Of a stretch of 64,000 bases of DNA, positions 28,544-37,966 are shown one piece after another. The stretch is from assembly GCA_020697255.1 (NCBI GenBank), contig JAJFBE010000002.1, positions 1-64,000 of the forward strand, written 5' to 3'. Under the pieces are notes generated by a model. That model was not told the origin of the DNA, searched no databases, and saw only the letters and a program-made list of their open reading frames with translations. Within the stretch, counting starts at the first letter, position 1, and every line of letters starts with the position of its first letter. The stretch is from Burkholderiales bacterium (GTDB lineage: Bacteria > Pseudomonadota > Gammaproteobacteria > Burkholderiales > UBA11063). Position numbers and translations under genes: made by a program.

Positions 28544-29137
28544 ATGACAACGGGCAATATCTTTGTAATATCAGCACCATCCGGTGCCGGTAAATCAACC
28601 TTAGTTAGTGCTTTATGCGCCAGGGACCCACAAATTAAAGTATCAATTTCACATACCACTCGTGAAAAACGCCCCGGCGATGAACATGGTGTACAATATT
28701 ATTTTACTTCCAAAGATGAATTTGAACGGATGTTACAAAATCATCAGTTTTTAGAACATGCCCGGGTCTATGACAACTATTATGGTACACATAAAACAAC
28801 TATTGAGCAGTTAGTGACGGCAGGAAACGACATAATACTTGAAATAGATCACCAAGGTGCCATGCAAATTCGTAAGTTAATAAAAGATGCTACCTTAATT
28901 TATATATTACCGCCAAATATTGAAACCTTGAAACAACGATTACTTAGTAGAAATACGGATAAACCCGAGGTTATTGAAAAACGCCTGAATTTAGCCTTAG
29001 ACGACATTTCTTATGCAAAATATTTTGATTTTGCTGTGATAAATAATGATTTTAATCGGGCTATCGATGACCTTTATAGTATAATACTGTCTAGTAGACT
29101 CAAAACCAAACATGTGCTGGAAATTTGGAAAGCATAA
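28544..29137 (+). CDS. gmk: Guanylate kinase
   Basis: A 197-aa P-loop kinase with VISAPSGAGKSTLVSAL at residues 8-24, SISHTTREKRPGDEHGVQYYF for GMP binding, and IILEIDHQGA. It converts GMP and dGMP to the diphosphates. It is first in the gmk-rpoZ-spoT order, which links guanine nucleotide supply to (p)ppGpp metabolism. The gap to tatD (54 bases) holds a divergent promoter zone without clear boxes. Confidence 0.96.
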   Translation: MTTGNIFVISAPSGAGKSTLVSALCARDPQIKVSISHTTREKRPGDEHGVQYYFTSKDEFERMLQNHQFLEHARVYDNYYGTHKTTIEQLVTAGNDIILEIDHQGAMQIRKLIKDATLIYILPPNIETLKQRLLSRNTDKPEVIEKRLNLALDDISYAKYFDFAVINNDFNRAIDDLYSIILSSRLKTKHVLEIWKA

Positions 29138-29157
29138 TATTTTAAGGAATAAACTAT

Positions 29158-29364
29158 ATGGCTCGTTTTACTGTTGAAGACTGCCTAAGAGGTATTGATA
29201 ACCGTTTCAATATGACATTAGCTGCTGCACTCAGGGCACGTAAAATTGAAAAAGGCTCCGAAGTCTTATTAGATAATGAAGAAAATGATAAACCTACAGT
29301 TCTGGCGCTTAGAGAAATTGCTGATCAAAAAGTTGATGGTTCAATTTTAAACACAATTGACTAG
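29158..29364 (+). CDS. rpoZ: RNA polymerase omega subunit
   Basis: A 68-aa protein beginning MARFTVEDCLRGIDNRFNM, with AALRARKIEKG and KPTVLALREIA, the conserved omega core that clamps the beta-prime C-terminus and forms part of ppGpp site 1 in proteobacteria. It sits between gmk (20 bases) and spoT (15 bases), the conserved order. The AAGGAA Shine-Dalgarno is good. Confidence 0.96.
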   Translation: MARFTVEDCLRGIDNRFNMTLAAALRARKIEKGSEVLLDNEENDKPTVLALREIADQKVDGSILNTID

Positions 29365-29379
29365 ATATGAGATCCAATT

Positions 29380-31491
29380 ATGACAACCTTGGACTACGGT
29401 ATTTATCAAGATTTAGTTAATAAAAAAAAACAAATCTTATTTGACAAAGTAGAAGCCAAGCTCGGAAAAAAATCCCTGGCACTCATAACTCTTGCCTTTG
29501 AAGTTTCAAGTCGTTCTCATTTCAAACAAACGCGTAAAAGCGGTGAACCATACATCACCCACCCAACCGAAGTTGCCACTATTATTTGTGACTGGAATTT
29601 GGATGAGCAAACTATCGCTAGTGCCCTGCTTCATGACATTATTGAAGATACCGAGCTTACTAAGGTAGATGTAGAACAAATGTTTGGCAAATCCGTTGCT
29701 GAACTGGTAGACGGGGTCACCAAGTTAGAAAAGATACATTTTGAATCTGAAGAAATTGCCCATGCTGAATACTTCCAAAAAGTTGTCCTGGCAATGTCTA
29801 AGGATATTCGGGTAATTTTGATTAAGCTAGCTGACAGATTACATAATATGCTCACCCTTGGTAATATGAAAGCCGCTAAACAGAAGCGTATTGCCTTGGA
29901 GACCATGGAAATTTATGTACCGTTAGCTAATAAGATTGGACTACATAAAGTACATTTACAATTAGCCGATGAAAGCTTTAAGTATCTACACCCTTATCGT
30001 TATCAGGTTCTATCCAAAGCTGTAAATGAATCGCAGAAAAAACGCCTACCGTTGGTAGAGGTGATACTGCATAACATTAGAAGCTCATTAAAATCAAACG
30101 GCGTGTCGGCACAGTTTGTATATCGTCAGCGGACAATATATAATTTATATCGACGCATGCAAAGACGTAGACAAAGTTTTGACCGAATTTATGATATTTT
30201 TGAAATTAAACTGGTTGTTGAAAATATCCGCGATTGTTATTTAGTTTTAGGCGTCCTGCACAGCCTGTACCGCCCTTTGCCGGGAAAATTTAAAGATTAT
30301 ATAGCTATCCCTAAAAGTAATGGCTACCAGTCTTTACACTCAACCCTTATGGGACCCCACGGAACTCCAATTCAATTACATATACGTACTGCAGCCATGG
30401 AAGATGTAGCCGAAAATGGGATCATCAGCCACTGGATTAAAAAGGGGGATAATTTCCTAGCAAATAACCCGGCAACAAATGTATGGATTAGTAATATCCT
30501 CGATATTCAATCCAGTAGCTTTTCTGCCAATGAATTTTTAAGCAATTTAAAACAAGATTTATCCCCAAGTGATATCTATACTTTTACCCCTAAAGGCAAA
30601 ATAATCTTATTACCTAATGGCTCAACAGCTCTTGATTTTGCTTACTATATTCATAGCGATATTGGTAATCATTGTGAAAGCGTCCGGATAAACCAATATC
30701 CAGCAAAATTAGATACTAAATTACAAAATGGTGATATAGTTGAAATATTTACCAACGAAACAGTCGAACCTAGCGATGACTGGCTGCAAATGGTAATATC
30801 CGGAAAAGCTATTAGCAAGATTAAGCACTACCTTAAAGAACAAAAATATGACGATGATGTAAGTAATGGAATTAAACTTATAAACCAGAGCTTATCAATG
30901 CTTGGGTCAGACACTAAAGTAACTGATAAAATGTTAAAAAAGATAATTGATAAATATTACCCAAAACTCGATGTTCCTGCATTGGAACATGCTATTGGTA
31001 ATGGTAATATACCTACTTTAACAGTTACAAAACAAATTTTGGAGATACCTTTTGGTGAAACTCTACCGATTTATCTCAGTAAATGTACATTTACCATAAA
31101 CCCCGATGCATTATGCTCACCCTTACCCGATGAAACGTTGCTTGGCAGCATAACTAAATACGGAGAATTAATACTTCATAAGCCAAATTGTAAAAATGTT
31201 CGTAGCATTGGGCTTGATAAATTTTCATTAATCCATATAATAAATGATATTGGCAAACAATTTTCAGTACGACTTAAAGCCTCTATTTTAAATGAACCCG
31301 GCACTTTTAGTAAATTTGCACACCTGATCTCCGAGTCTGGGATTAATATTTTAGAGTTAAATCAAGAATATAAATCTGCAGAAACTGCATTAATAACTGC
31401 TACTTTAAGCGTGAAAGACTTACCACAGGCAGAAAATCTGGTACTAAACTTAAGTGGTACTGATTTTATCCAAAAAATTAATTTTTTATAG
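29380..31491 (+). CDS. spoT: Bifunctional (p)ppGpp synthetase/hydrolase
   Basis: A 703-aa RelA/SpoT protein. The HD hydrolase domain is intact (KSGEPYITHPTEVA and LLHDIIEDTE near residue 86). The synthetase domain shows RIYDIF, FKDYIAIPKSNGYQSLHSTL and QLHIRT. The TGS domain begins IYTFTPKGKIILLPNGSTALDFAYYIHS near residue 400, and an ACT domain ends the protein. The HD residues indicate hydrolase competence. Synthetase strand 1 has EIKLVV in place of the usual Ala-x-Arg-x-Ile-Val, a small departure. It is third in gmk-rpoZ-spoT. Confidence 0.94.
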   Translation: MTTLDYGIYQDLVNKKKQILFDKVEAKLGKKSLALITLAFEVSSRSHFKQTRKSGEPYITHPTEVATIICDWNLDEQTIASALLHDIIEDTELTKVDVEQMFGKSVAELVDGVTKLEKIHFESEEIAHAEYFQKVVLAMSKDIRVILIKLADRLHNMLTLGNMKAAKQKRIALETMEIYVPLANKIGLHKVHLQLADESFKYLHPYRYQVLSKAVNESQKKRLPLVEVILHNIRSSLKSNGVSAQFVYRQRTIYNLYRRMQRRRQSFDRIYDIFEIKLVVENIRDCYLVLGVLHSLYRPLPGKFKDYIAIPKSNGYQSLHSTLMGPHGTPIQLHIRTAAMEDVAENGIISHWIKKGDNFLANNPATNVWISNILDIQSSSFSANEFLSNLKQDLSPSDIYTFTPKGKIILLPNGSTALDFAYYIHSDIGNHCESVRINQYPAKLDTKLQNGDIVEIFTNETVEPSDDWLQMVISGKAISKIKHYLKEQKYDDDVSNGIKLINQSLSMLGSDTKVTDKMLKKIIDKYYPKLDVPALEHAIGNGNIPTLTVTKQILEIPFGETLPIYLSKCTFTINPDALCSPLPDETLLGSITKYGELILHKPNCKNVRSIGLDKFSLIHIINDIGKQFSVRLKASILNEPGTFSKFAHLISESGINILELNQEYKSAETALITATLSVKDLPQAENLVLNLSGTDFIQKINFL

Positions 31492-31568
31492 GTTTATTAC
31501 TTAATTAAATAAAATTTTGTTTAATTTGGTAATAAAACCTAGTTTAGGTTTAAATAGGAAGGGAAAGA

Positions 31569-34022
31569 ATGATTTCAGAAAAAACAAATAATAATCCGAC
31601 GGAATTGACAGAAGTTGATAATTTAACCCCAATCATCCCACTAAAAGATGTTGTAATTTTCCCTAACATGGTTGTACCATTATTTATCGGGCGGCAAAAA
31701 TCTATTATTGCACTGGAGGCTGCAGCAACAAAAGACAATATGGTGATTTTACTTAGCCAAAAAAACCCAGGTGATAATGAAGTAACGCCTTATAATATCT
31801 ATGATATCGGGACTTTGGCCAAAATACTACAGGTACTAAAACTACCAGATGGTACGAATAAAGTTCTTATAGAAGGCAAGACACGCGCCAAAGCTACCTC
31901 CATCACTGAAAAAGCCGGTTATTTAGCTGCTAATGTTGAACAAATTGATACTAAGCCGGATATCAGCAAAATTGAGTTAGAAGCATTACGCCGTGAAATT
32001 ATTCAACAATTTGACGAATTTTCTAAATTAAACCAAAAAGTTCCGGATGAAATTATCAGCCTGATTGCCAAAATTGAAAATATTGAGCAACTAACTGATG
32101 TAATTACTACCCATGTAGTAATGGACCTGATGATTCGCCAAGATTTACTAGAAACCATATCCTTAAAAAAACGTTTGAATAAACTATTACGCGAGCTAAA
32201 CCGCGAAATAGAAATTCTAAATGTTGAGAAAAAAATACAAGGACGGGTTAAACAGCAAATTGAAAAAAACCAAAAAGAATACTATTTACATGAACAGGCC
32301 AAAGCTATACAACAAGAGTTGGGTGAAGAAGAAGAACTGGGAGAACTGGATAACCTGGAGCGACGAATAAAAAAAGCCAAGATGCCGCCAGAAGCAGAAA
32401 CCAGGGCTCTATCCGAAGTTAAAAAGTTGAAGCTTATGCCGCAGATGTCATCAGAAAGTTCGATTATTCGAAATTATATTGAGCATTTGATTGAGTTACC
32501 ATGGGATAAAACCAGTAAGATCAGCAAAGACCTGGATAAAGCGCAAAAGGTACTGGATAAAGACCATTATGGCTTAGAAAAAATTAAAGAAAGAATTATT
32601 GAATATCTGGCTGTGCAAAAACGTGTTGAAAATAACCGGGCCCCGATTTTATGTTTTGTCGGCCCTCCCGGTGTTGGTAAAACCTCCCTGGGCGAATCCA
32701 TAGCTCGAGCTACCGGACGTAAGTATGTACGGGTTGCACTGGGCGGCTTACATGATGAAGCTGAAATTAGGGGACATCGTAAAACTTATATCGGAGCTAT
32801 GCCAGGTAAGATTTTACAAAATCTTATTAAAGTAGGAGTTAAAAACCCATTGTTCCTATTTGATGAAATTGATAAGATTGGTGCAGACCACCGAGGTGAT
32901 CCGGCTTCTGCCTTACTTGAAGTCCTGGATCCTGAACAAAATAAAGCCTTTGTAGATAACTATAGTGAGACTCCGTTTGACTTATCCCAGGTAATGTTTG
33001 TTACTACGGCTAATTCATTAAATATTCCCGGTCCATTACGCGATAGAATGGAAATCATCCGCCTATCTGGTTATACAGAGCAAGAAAAACTTAAAATTGC
33101 CGAGCAGTATCTATTGCCACGACAAATTAAGGATAGCGGTTTAAAATCGACTGAAATACACGTTGAAACCAACGCTATTCTTGATACTATCCGCTACTAT
33201 ACCTCTGAGGCCGGGGTACGTAATTTAGATCGCCAGATCGGTAAGATATGTCGTAAAGTGGTTACCGCTATTGATACGAAAAAAGCCAAGACCAAAAAAA
33301 TCACGGTTAGCGCGAAAAAATTGCATGAATTTTTAGGTGTGCCTATTTATGATTTTGGTAAAAGCGCTCATGAGGATCGAATTGGGCGGGTGACTGGCCT
33401 GGCGTGGACTGAAGTAGGTGGCGAAATTCTAACTATCGAGGTTGTTGCTGTTCCTGGGAAAGGCCAGGTAATCAGAACCGGTAAACTTGGTGATGTAATG
33501 CTTGAATCAATCCAGGCAGCAATTTCATTAGTTCGGAGTAGAGCTAAAAACTTGGGAATTGATGATAAATTTTATGAAAATAAAGATATTCACGTGCATG
33601 TACCCGAAGGCGCAACACCTAAAGATGGACCATCCGCCGGTATTGCTATGGTAACTGCCATTGCCTCCAGCCTAAATCATATTCCGGTTAAGTCTAGCGT
33701 AGCAATGACAGGTGAAGTAACGCTATATGGTGATGTACTACCAATTGGTGGCTTAAAGGAAAAAATGTTGGCAGCACTTAGAGCCGGCATAAAAACTGTA
33801 TTAATCCCTGAAAAAAATGTAAAAGATTTGGAAGAAATTCCAAATGAAATAAAAGATTGGCTGGAAATAATTCCGGTACAAAACGTTGATCAGGTATTAG
33901 CGATTGCCTTGGAACATGCTCCTACCCCAATTATTGATGTAGCTACAGATAGTCATGTAGGAAAAGTTGTAGCTGCCGCCAAACATAAAAAATCAGGTGT
34001 GGCGCATAAGATAGTGCAGTAA
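31569..34022 (+). CDS. lon: ATP-dependent protease La
   Basis: An 817-aa Lon. The N-terminal substrate-binding domain starts at LTPIIPLKDVVIFPNMVVP. A coiled middle follows (KQIEKNQKEYYLHEQAKAIQ), then AAA Walker A GPPGVGKTS near residue 364 and Walker B LFLFDEIDKIG. The protease domain carries the catalytic Ser in KDGPSAG (about 686) and the Lys in LPIGGLKEKMLAA (about 729). Full length. The Shine-Dalgarno AGGAAGGGA is strong. A short inverted repeat, AACCTA-GTT-TAGGTT, precedes it. No obvious sigma-32 promoter is seen. Confidence 0.97.
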   Translation: MISEKTNNNPTELTEVDNLTPIIPLKDVVIFPNMVVPLFIGRQKSIIALEAAATKDNMVILLSQKNPGDNEVTPYNIYDIGTLAKILQVLKLPDGTNKVLIEGKTRAKATSITEKAGYLAANVEQIDTKPDISKIELEALRREIIQQFDEFSKLNQKVPDEIISLIAKIENIEQLTDVITTHVVMDLMIRQDLLETISLKKRLNKLLRELNREIEILNVEKKIQGRVKQQIEKNQKEYYLHEQAKAIQQELGEEEELGELDNLERRIKKAKMPPEAETRALSEVKKLKLMPQMSSESSIIRNYIEHLIELPWDKTSKISKDLDKAQKVLDKDHYGLEKIKERIIEYLAVQKRVENNRAPILCFVGPPGVGKTSLGESIARATGRKYVRVALGGLHDEAEIRGHRKTYIGAMPGKILQNLIKVGVKNPLFLFDEIDKIGADHRGDPASALLEVLDPEQNKAFVDNYSETPFDLSQVMFVTTANSLNIPGPLRDRMEIIRLSGYTEQEKLKIAEQYLLPRQIKDSGLKSTEIHVETNAILDTIRYYTSEAGVRNLDRQIGKICRKVVTAIDTKKAKTKKITVSAKKLHEFLGVPIYDFGKSAHEDRIGRVTGLAWTEVGGEILTIEVVAVPGKGQVIRTGKLGDVMLESIQAAISLVRSRAKNLGIDDKFYENKDIHVHVPEGATPKDGPSAGIAMVTAIASSLNHIPVKSSVAMTGEVTLYGDVLPIGGLKEKMLAALRAGIKTVLIPEKNVKDLEEIPNEIKDWLEIIPVQNVDQVLAIALEHAPTPIIDVATDSHVGKVVAAAKHKKSGVAHKIVQ

Positions 34023-34053
34023 CCATGTGTTTTTTTAACCAGCTCCCGCTCAT

Positions 34054-37000
34054 ATGATAAAAGAGCAAGCTTTGTACCTGCCATCTCTGATGGCAGGTAC
34101 TGATTCTTTATACATTTCCAAGTTATCAGCAAATCAAAAGACTCTTATTATTACTAATGATAGTGTTAATTCTAGACGTATTTTTGATGAGATTGATTTT
34201 TTTGCACCAAATTTAAAATGTGCAATATTCCCCGATTACGAAATTCTGCCATATGAACGTGCAACCCCACAAAAGGATATTATTGCACTTAGGCTAAAAA
34301 CACTCCAACAGCTATACTCAGGTATATTGGATGTTCTAATTATTAGTAGTACTACCCTTATGTCCCGCTTATGTCCCAAAGAGTATCTTCAGGGACGCCA
34401 ATTTAGCCTAAAAGTTGGTACAGCTATCAACCTGCAACATTTAAAAGAACAATTAGTTGCCAGTGATTATAGCTTGACTACACAAGTATTTGAAGCTGGT
34501 GAATTTGCTCTTAGAGGTGGCATCATTGATATTATGCCAATGGGTACCAAACAAATTATCCGTATCGAATTATTTGATAATGAAATTGAATCTTTAGCCA
34601 TCCTGGAACCTCAAAATAAAACAGTCTTATCAAAAGTTGATGCTTTTGAACTAATTCCAACACGTGAATACCCAACCGACCCGCAAAGTTTAAAACACTT
34701 TGCCGCTAATTTTGGAGCAGTATTCAATCAGCCACAGCACCAATACCTGCTAAAAGAAATTAATCATGCAATGCTACCTGCCGGGAGTGAATTTTATCTA
34801 CCCCTATTTTTTGAACATACCGCAACAATTTTTGATTATCTGGATGCTTCATGGCATGTGGTATACCAAAACACCCTAGCAGATATTTTGACTAAATCAT
34901 GGCATGAAATTAACCGTCGCTATGAAATATACAGCCATCAATACCCATGCTTAGCTCCAGCCAAATTATTTATATCCGGTGAGCAGATTTTAGCCCAGAT
35001 TAAACAAAAATATAAGCGATATATAATTGGTAAATCCAATGAGGCCTTGGATAAGTATAGTTTTGCTGCATTACCCGATATCAGTGTTAATAATAAAGAG
35101 CATAATCCGCTAGCAAAACTTACGCAGTTTTACCAAACCTTTAACGGCACAATCATCTTAACTACTGACAGTATTGGCCGTACGGAAATACTACGCCAAA
35201 CCTTAAATAATTACAATATAAAATGCAAAATACTAAATAGTTTATCTGATTGTCTAAGTATTAGCAAAACTAATAAGAGTATTAGTATTGTCAAAGCCAA
35301 TTTATATAATGGCTTTATTTTTAAAGACCAGGCATTTATCACCGAAGGAGAATTGTACAAACTAGGCCATGATAATATCATCAAGCGGCGTAGAAATATT
35401 AAAACCCAGGTAAATAACGATATGATAGTGCGTGATCTGGCCGAACTACAAACCGGCGATTATGTCGTACATGTCAACCATGGAATTGGTATTTACAGGG
35501 GGCTTATTTCCCAAACAATTGCTGATATTGAGTATGATATGCTGGAAATTGAATATTCCGGTGAATCAAAATTATTTATTCCGGTTTATAACTTACACCT
35601 AATTAGTCGCTATTCACAAATAGAAGATAAGTTAGTTGAGATTAATAAATTAGGCAGTCCGGCCTGGAATAAAATTAAAACTAAAGCGCAGAAAAAAGTT
35701 GATGATGTTGCAGCAAAGCTCCTTGAAATATATGCCAAACGTGAAATAGCACAAGGAAATAAATTTAAATTACCCGAAGAATATGAAGCCTTTGCCAATA
35801 GTTTTGGTTATGAAGCAACCGATGATCAACAACGGGCTTTTAACTCGGTAATTGAAGATATGACCTCGCAAAAACCAATGGATCGGCTAATTTGCGGGGA
35901 CGTCGGTTTTGGTAAAACTGAAGTAGCCATGCGGGCTGCTTTCATTTGTGCCATGAATGGCTATCAGGTAGCAATCCTTACCCCTACTACATTGCTAACC
36001 GAACAGCATTTTCAAAATTTTATCAATCGATTTTCAGAATTCCCCATAAAAATTGCTGAAATATCACGTTTCAAAAGCAAAAAAGAAATTGATCATACTT
36101 TGGAACAAACAGCTTTAGGACAAATTGATATTCTAATCGGTACGCATCGATTAATCCAGGACGATATAAAATTTAAGAAACTAGGTTTAGTTATTATTGA
36201 TGAAGAACATCGCTTTGGAGTCAAGCAAAAAGAAGTGCTTAAAAAAATGCGCTATAACACCGACTTTTTGACATTAACAGCTACGCCTATCCCTCGTACT
36301 TTATCTATGGCAATGGAGGGTTTACGTGATTTTTCAATTATTGCTACCCCACCAAAGCGACGCCTTGCAGTAAACACCCTAATTGTTAATGATGATAGCC
36401 AGATGCTGCGTGAGGCAATCTTACGTGAACTACGCCGTGGTGGACAGATATTTTTCCTCTATAATGATGTAGCAAATATTGAAACGATGTATCGGCGCCT
36501 AAATGAATTGATGCCGGAATTAACTATTGCTATTGCTCATGGGCAAATGAATGAAACCGCCCTGGAACTGACTATCCGCGATTTTATTTTACAAAAATAT
36601 AACTTATTACTCTGTTCAACCATTATTGAAAATGGTATTGATATTTCCAATGCTAATACTATTATCATTTATCGTGCCGATAAATTTGGCCTAGCGCAGT
36701 TACACCAGCTACGCGGGCGTGTTGGGCGTTCGCACCACCAGGCATATTGTTATTTAATCGTCCCCGAAAATGTCACATCTGATGCAGCCAGGCGCCTGGA
36801 GGCAATCGGAGCAACAGCTGAATTGGGTGGTGGATTTAACCTGGCAATGCACGATCTGGAAATCAGGGGCGCTGGTGAGATACTTGGTGATAAACAATCT
36901 GGTGATATAAAACATGTGGGTCTGTCATTATATACCGATATGTTAAAGCGGGCAATAAATAAATTGCGGCGTGAGCAAAAGCATGAAATAACTACGCCTG

Positions 37001-37437
37001 AAGTTGAGTGTGAAGTGAACCTTAATGTTTCAACAATTATTACCCCGGATTATTGCCCGGATATACATGAGCGGCTAATTTATTATAAACGCTTGTCTAA
37101 AGCTGTTACTATTGATGAAATTGATAGTGTTTATCAAGATATCATGGACAACTGGGGGCTACCTCCTGAAAGTACGCGTAATCTGATTCAGATGCATTAT
37201 TTAAGAATTAAAGCCACTGCATGTGATATCCAAAAAATTGATGGAACAGATAGCCAAATCAGTCTTGTATTTATTGATAAACCTAATATTGAGCCCACTA
37301 AAATCATTAGTTTAATGCAGAAATTAAAAACCGTCCGGTATGATAATAAGAGTAAACTGGTATGGAGTATTAAATCCGACATCATTGATGATAAAGTAAA
37401 AAATATCACCTTCATCTTAGATGAATTATCGAAATAA
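34054..37437 (+). CDS. mfd: Transcription-repair coupling factor
   Basis: An 1127-aa protein with UvrB-like N-terminal modules (EILPYERATPQKDI; GEFALRGGIIDIMP), the RNA-polymerase-interacting domain around GDYVVHVNHGIGIYRGL (residues 470-490), a RecG-like translocase with Walker A GDVGFGKTEVA (about 617) and DEEH box IDEEHRFGVKQKE, TATPIPRTL, and QLRGRVGRS. It removes stalled RNA polymerase at lesions and recruits UvrA. No Shine-Dalgarno is evident before ATG 34054. It lies 31 bases after lon. Confidence 0.96.
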   Translation: MIKEQALYLPSLMAGTDSLYISKLSANQKTLIITNDSVNSRRIFDEIDFFAPNLKCAIFPDYEILPYERATPQKDIIALRLKTLQQLYSGILDVLIISSTTLMSRLCPKEYLQGRQFSLKVGTAINLQHLKEQLVASDYSLTTQVFEAGEFALRGGIIDIMPMGTKQIIRIELFDNEIESLAILEPQNKTVLSKVDAFELIPTREYPTDPQSLKHFAANFGAVFNQPQHQYLLKEINHAMLPAGSEFYLPLFFEHTATIFDYLDASWHVVYQNTLADILTKSWHEINRRYEIYSHQYPCLAPAKLFISGEQILAQIKQKYKRYIIGKSNEALDKYSFAALPDISVNNKEHNPLAKLTQFYQTFNGTIILTTDSIGRTEILRQTLNNYNIKCKILNSLSDCLSISKTNKSISIVKANLYNGFIFKDQAFITEGELYKLGHDNIIKRRRNIKTQVNNDMIVRDLAELQTGDYVVHVNHGIGIYRGLISQTIADIEYDMLEIEYSGESKLFIPVYNLHLISRYSQIEDKLVEINKLGSPAWNKIKTKAQKKVDDVAAKLLEIYAKREIAQGNKFKLPEEYEAFANSFGYEATDDQQRAFNSVIEDMTSQKPMDRLICGDVGFGKTEVAMRAAFICAMNGYQVAILTPTTLLTEQHFQNFINRFSEFPIKIAEISRFKSKKEIDHTLEQTALGQIDILIGTHRLIQDDIKFKKLGLVIIDEEHRFGVKQKEVLKKMRYNTDFLTLTATPIPRTLSMAMEGLRDFSIIATPPKRRLAVNTLIVNDDSQMLREAILRELRRGGQIFFLYNDVANIETMYRRLNELMPELTIAIAHGQMNETALELTIRDFILQKYNLLLCSTIIENGIDISNANTIIIYRADKFGLAQLHQLRGRVGRSHHQAYCYLIVPENVTSDAARRLEAIGATAELGGGFNLAMHDLEIRGAGEILGDKQSGDIKHVGLSLYTDMLKRAINKLRREQKHEITTPEVECEVNLNVSTIITPDYCPDIHERLIYYKRLSKAVTIDEIDSVYQDIMDNWGLPPESTRNLIQMHYLRIKATACDIQKIDGTDSQISLVFIDKPNIEPTKIISLMQKLKTVRYDNKSKLVWSIKSDIIDDKVKNITFILDELSK

Positions 37438-37457
37438 ATGCATTAGCTAATGCATTT
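37436..37457. terminator. 22-base perfect palindrome overlapping the mfd stop
   Basis: AAATGCATTAG (37436-37446) is followed immediately by its reverse complement CTAATGCATTT (37447-37457), beginning within the mfd TAA, then GGGCGTTTTATTATT. It may end the lon-mfd transcript, although the stem is AT-rich and the T tract is broken. Confidence 0.45.
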
Positions 37458-37476
37458 GGGCGTTTTATTATTACTA

Positions 37477-37506
37477 TTGACATCTTACAAATTATTATAG
37501 TATACT
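37477..37506 (+). promoter_or_regulatory. Strong sigma-70 promoter for the structured RNA
   Basis: A perfect TTGACA at 37477-37482, an 18-base spacer and TATACT at 37501-37506. No ORF with an RBS follows on this strand; instead a structured, terminated RNA of about 126 bases begins near 37513. It is the best -35/-10 pair in the surrounding 6 kb. Confidence 0.75.
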
Positions 37507-37512
37507 AATGGT

Positions 37513-37638
37513 ATGAAGAAACAGGCTGCTATAAACAGCCTGCTCCCGTAGCAATTCTTAATGGTGTTTGCTACAAGACTTCTTCATTTTTACTCGAAGT
37601 CGGATTTTAACGGTGAGACGTATGGGTCCGACTTTTTT
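37513..37638 (+). ncRNA. Structured antisense RNA with three-way junction and terminator
   Basis: From the predicted transcription start the RNA folds into a clean three-way junction of three perfect 7-bp stems. These are a closing stem TGAAGAA/TTCTTCA (37514-37520 with 37580-37586), hairpin CAGGCTG/CAGCCTG (37522-37528 with 37536-37542), and hairpin GTAGCAA/TTGCTAC (37548-37554 with 37568-37574). It ends with an 8-bp terminator hairpin AAGTCGGA/TCCGACTT (37597-37604 with 37627-37634) and a run of six T. It is fully complementary to the 3' two-thirds of a 38-codon gene on the other strand. I do not recognise a named RNA family. The layout matches convergent type I antitoxins such as RatA and SR4. 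Confidence 0.65.
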
Positions 37639-37674
37639 CAAAATTAGAAATCCAATCACTGCACAAGTTAGCAT
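37558..37674 (-). CDS. 38-aa cationic peptide, putative type I toxin
   Basis: ATG at 37674 with AGAGAGG six bases upstream opens a 38-codon ORF ending TAA at 37558. Residues 1-12 are hydrophobic (MLTCAVIGFLIL). A basic segment follows with strict alternation of hydrophobic and charged residues (RLTVKIRLRVKMKK), and the tail is SCSKHH. Net charge is strongly positive. The 5' leader can form a CGCCC/GGGCG hairpin (37740-37744 with 37711-37715). A minus-strand terminator-like hairpin with TTTCTT lies at 37542-37516. The structured RNA at 37513-37638 overlaps its last 27 codons. The toxin role is inferred from peptide character and antisense layout. Confidence 0.6.
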   Translation of the reverse strand: MLTCAVIGFLILKKVGPIRLTVKIRLRVKMKKSCSKHH

Positions 37675-37902
37675 AAATGACCTCTCTTTTAAAAGATTAC
37701 CAATTCATACCGCCCATGCAGGCGTTTTACCACCCGTACGGGCGATACACCGAACCTTATTTGCATAAGATTGGCGTTATTTTATCATATTTAATACACT
37801 AAGCACTGCATTATAATACAAAACTTAATACTATGCATCGAAGCCCTGAAATATTTCAAGTAATTTTATAAAAGCTTGTATTTTTAACATGCAATATTAA
37901 AA

Positions 37903-37931
37903 TTGCAAGAATTTTGTGTTTCTGCTATAAT
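37903..37931 (+). promoter_or_regulatory. Promoter of the ATPase gene with an overlapping inverted repeat
   Basis: TTGCAA (37903-37908), a 17-base spacer, and TATAAT (37926-37931) preceded by TGC, giving an extended -10. An inverted repeat TGCAAT/ATTGCA (37890-37895 with 37902-37907) covers the -35 and could be an operator. The start codon is 36 bases downstream. Confidence 0.65.
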
Positions 37932-37966
37932 TCTATTGTGTTAAATATATTACAAAGATCTTCAAA

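Noticed and set aside
29380-31491. Loss of synthetase function in SpoT because EIKLVV replaces the usual A-x-R-x-I-V strand
   Set aside because: All other synthetase motifs (FKDYIAIPKSNGYQSLH, QLHIRT) are intact, so one variant strand is not enough to claim inactivity.
37705-37750. Possible group II intron domain V on the minus strand
   Set aside because: The hairpin with GTACGG looks superficially similar, but the AGC triad and tetraloop are absent, and there is no reverse transcriptase or domain I-like sequence. It is better read as the 5' leader hairpin of the peptide mRNA.
37568-37768. 66-codon plus-strand ORF in the toxin-antitoxin-like locus
   Set aside because: It has no ribosome-binding site, runs through the RNA's own terminator, and its peptide has no protein-like character. 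The minus-strand 38-codon ORF has an ideal RBS and explains the region better.
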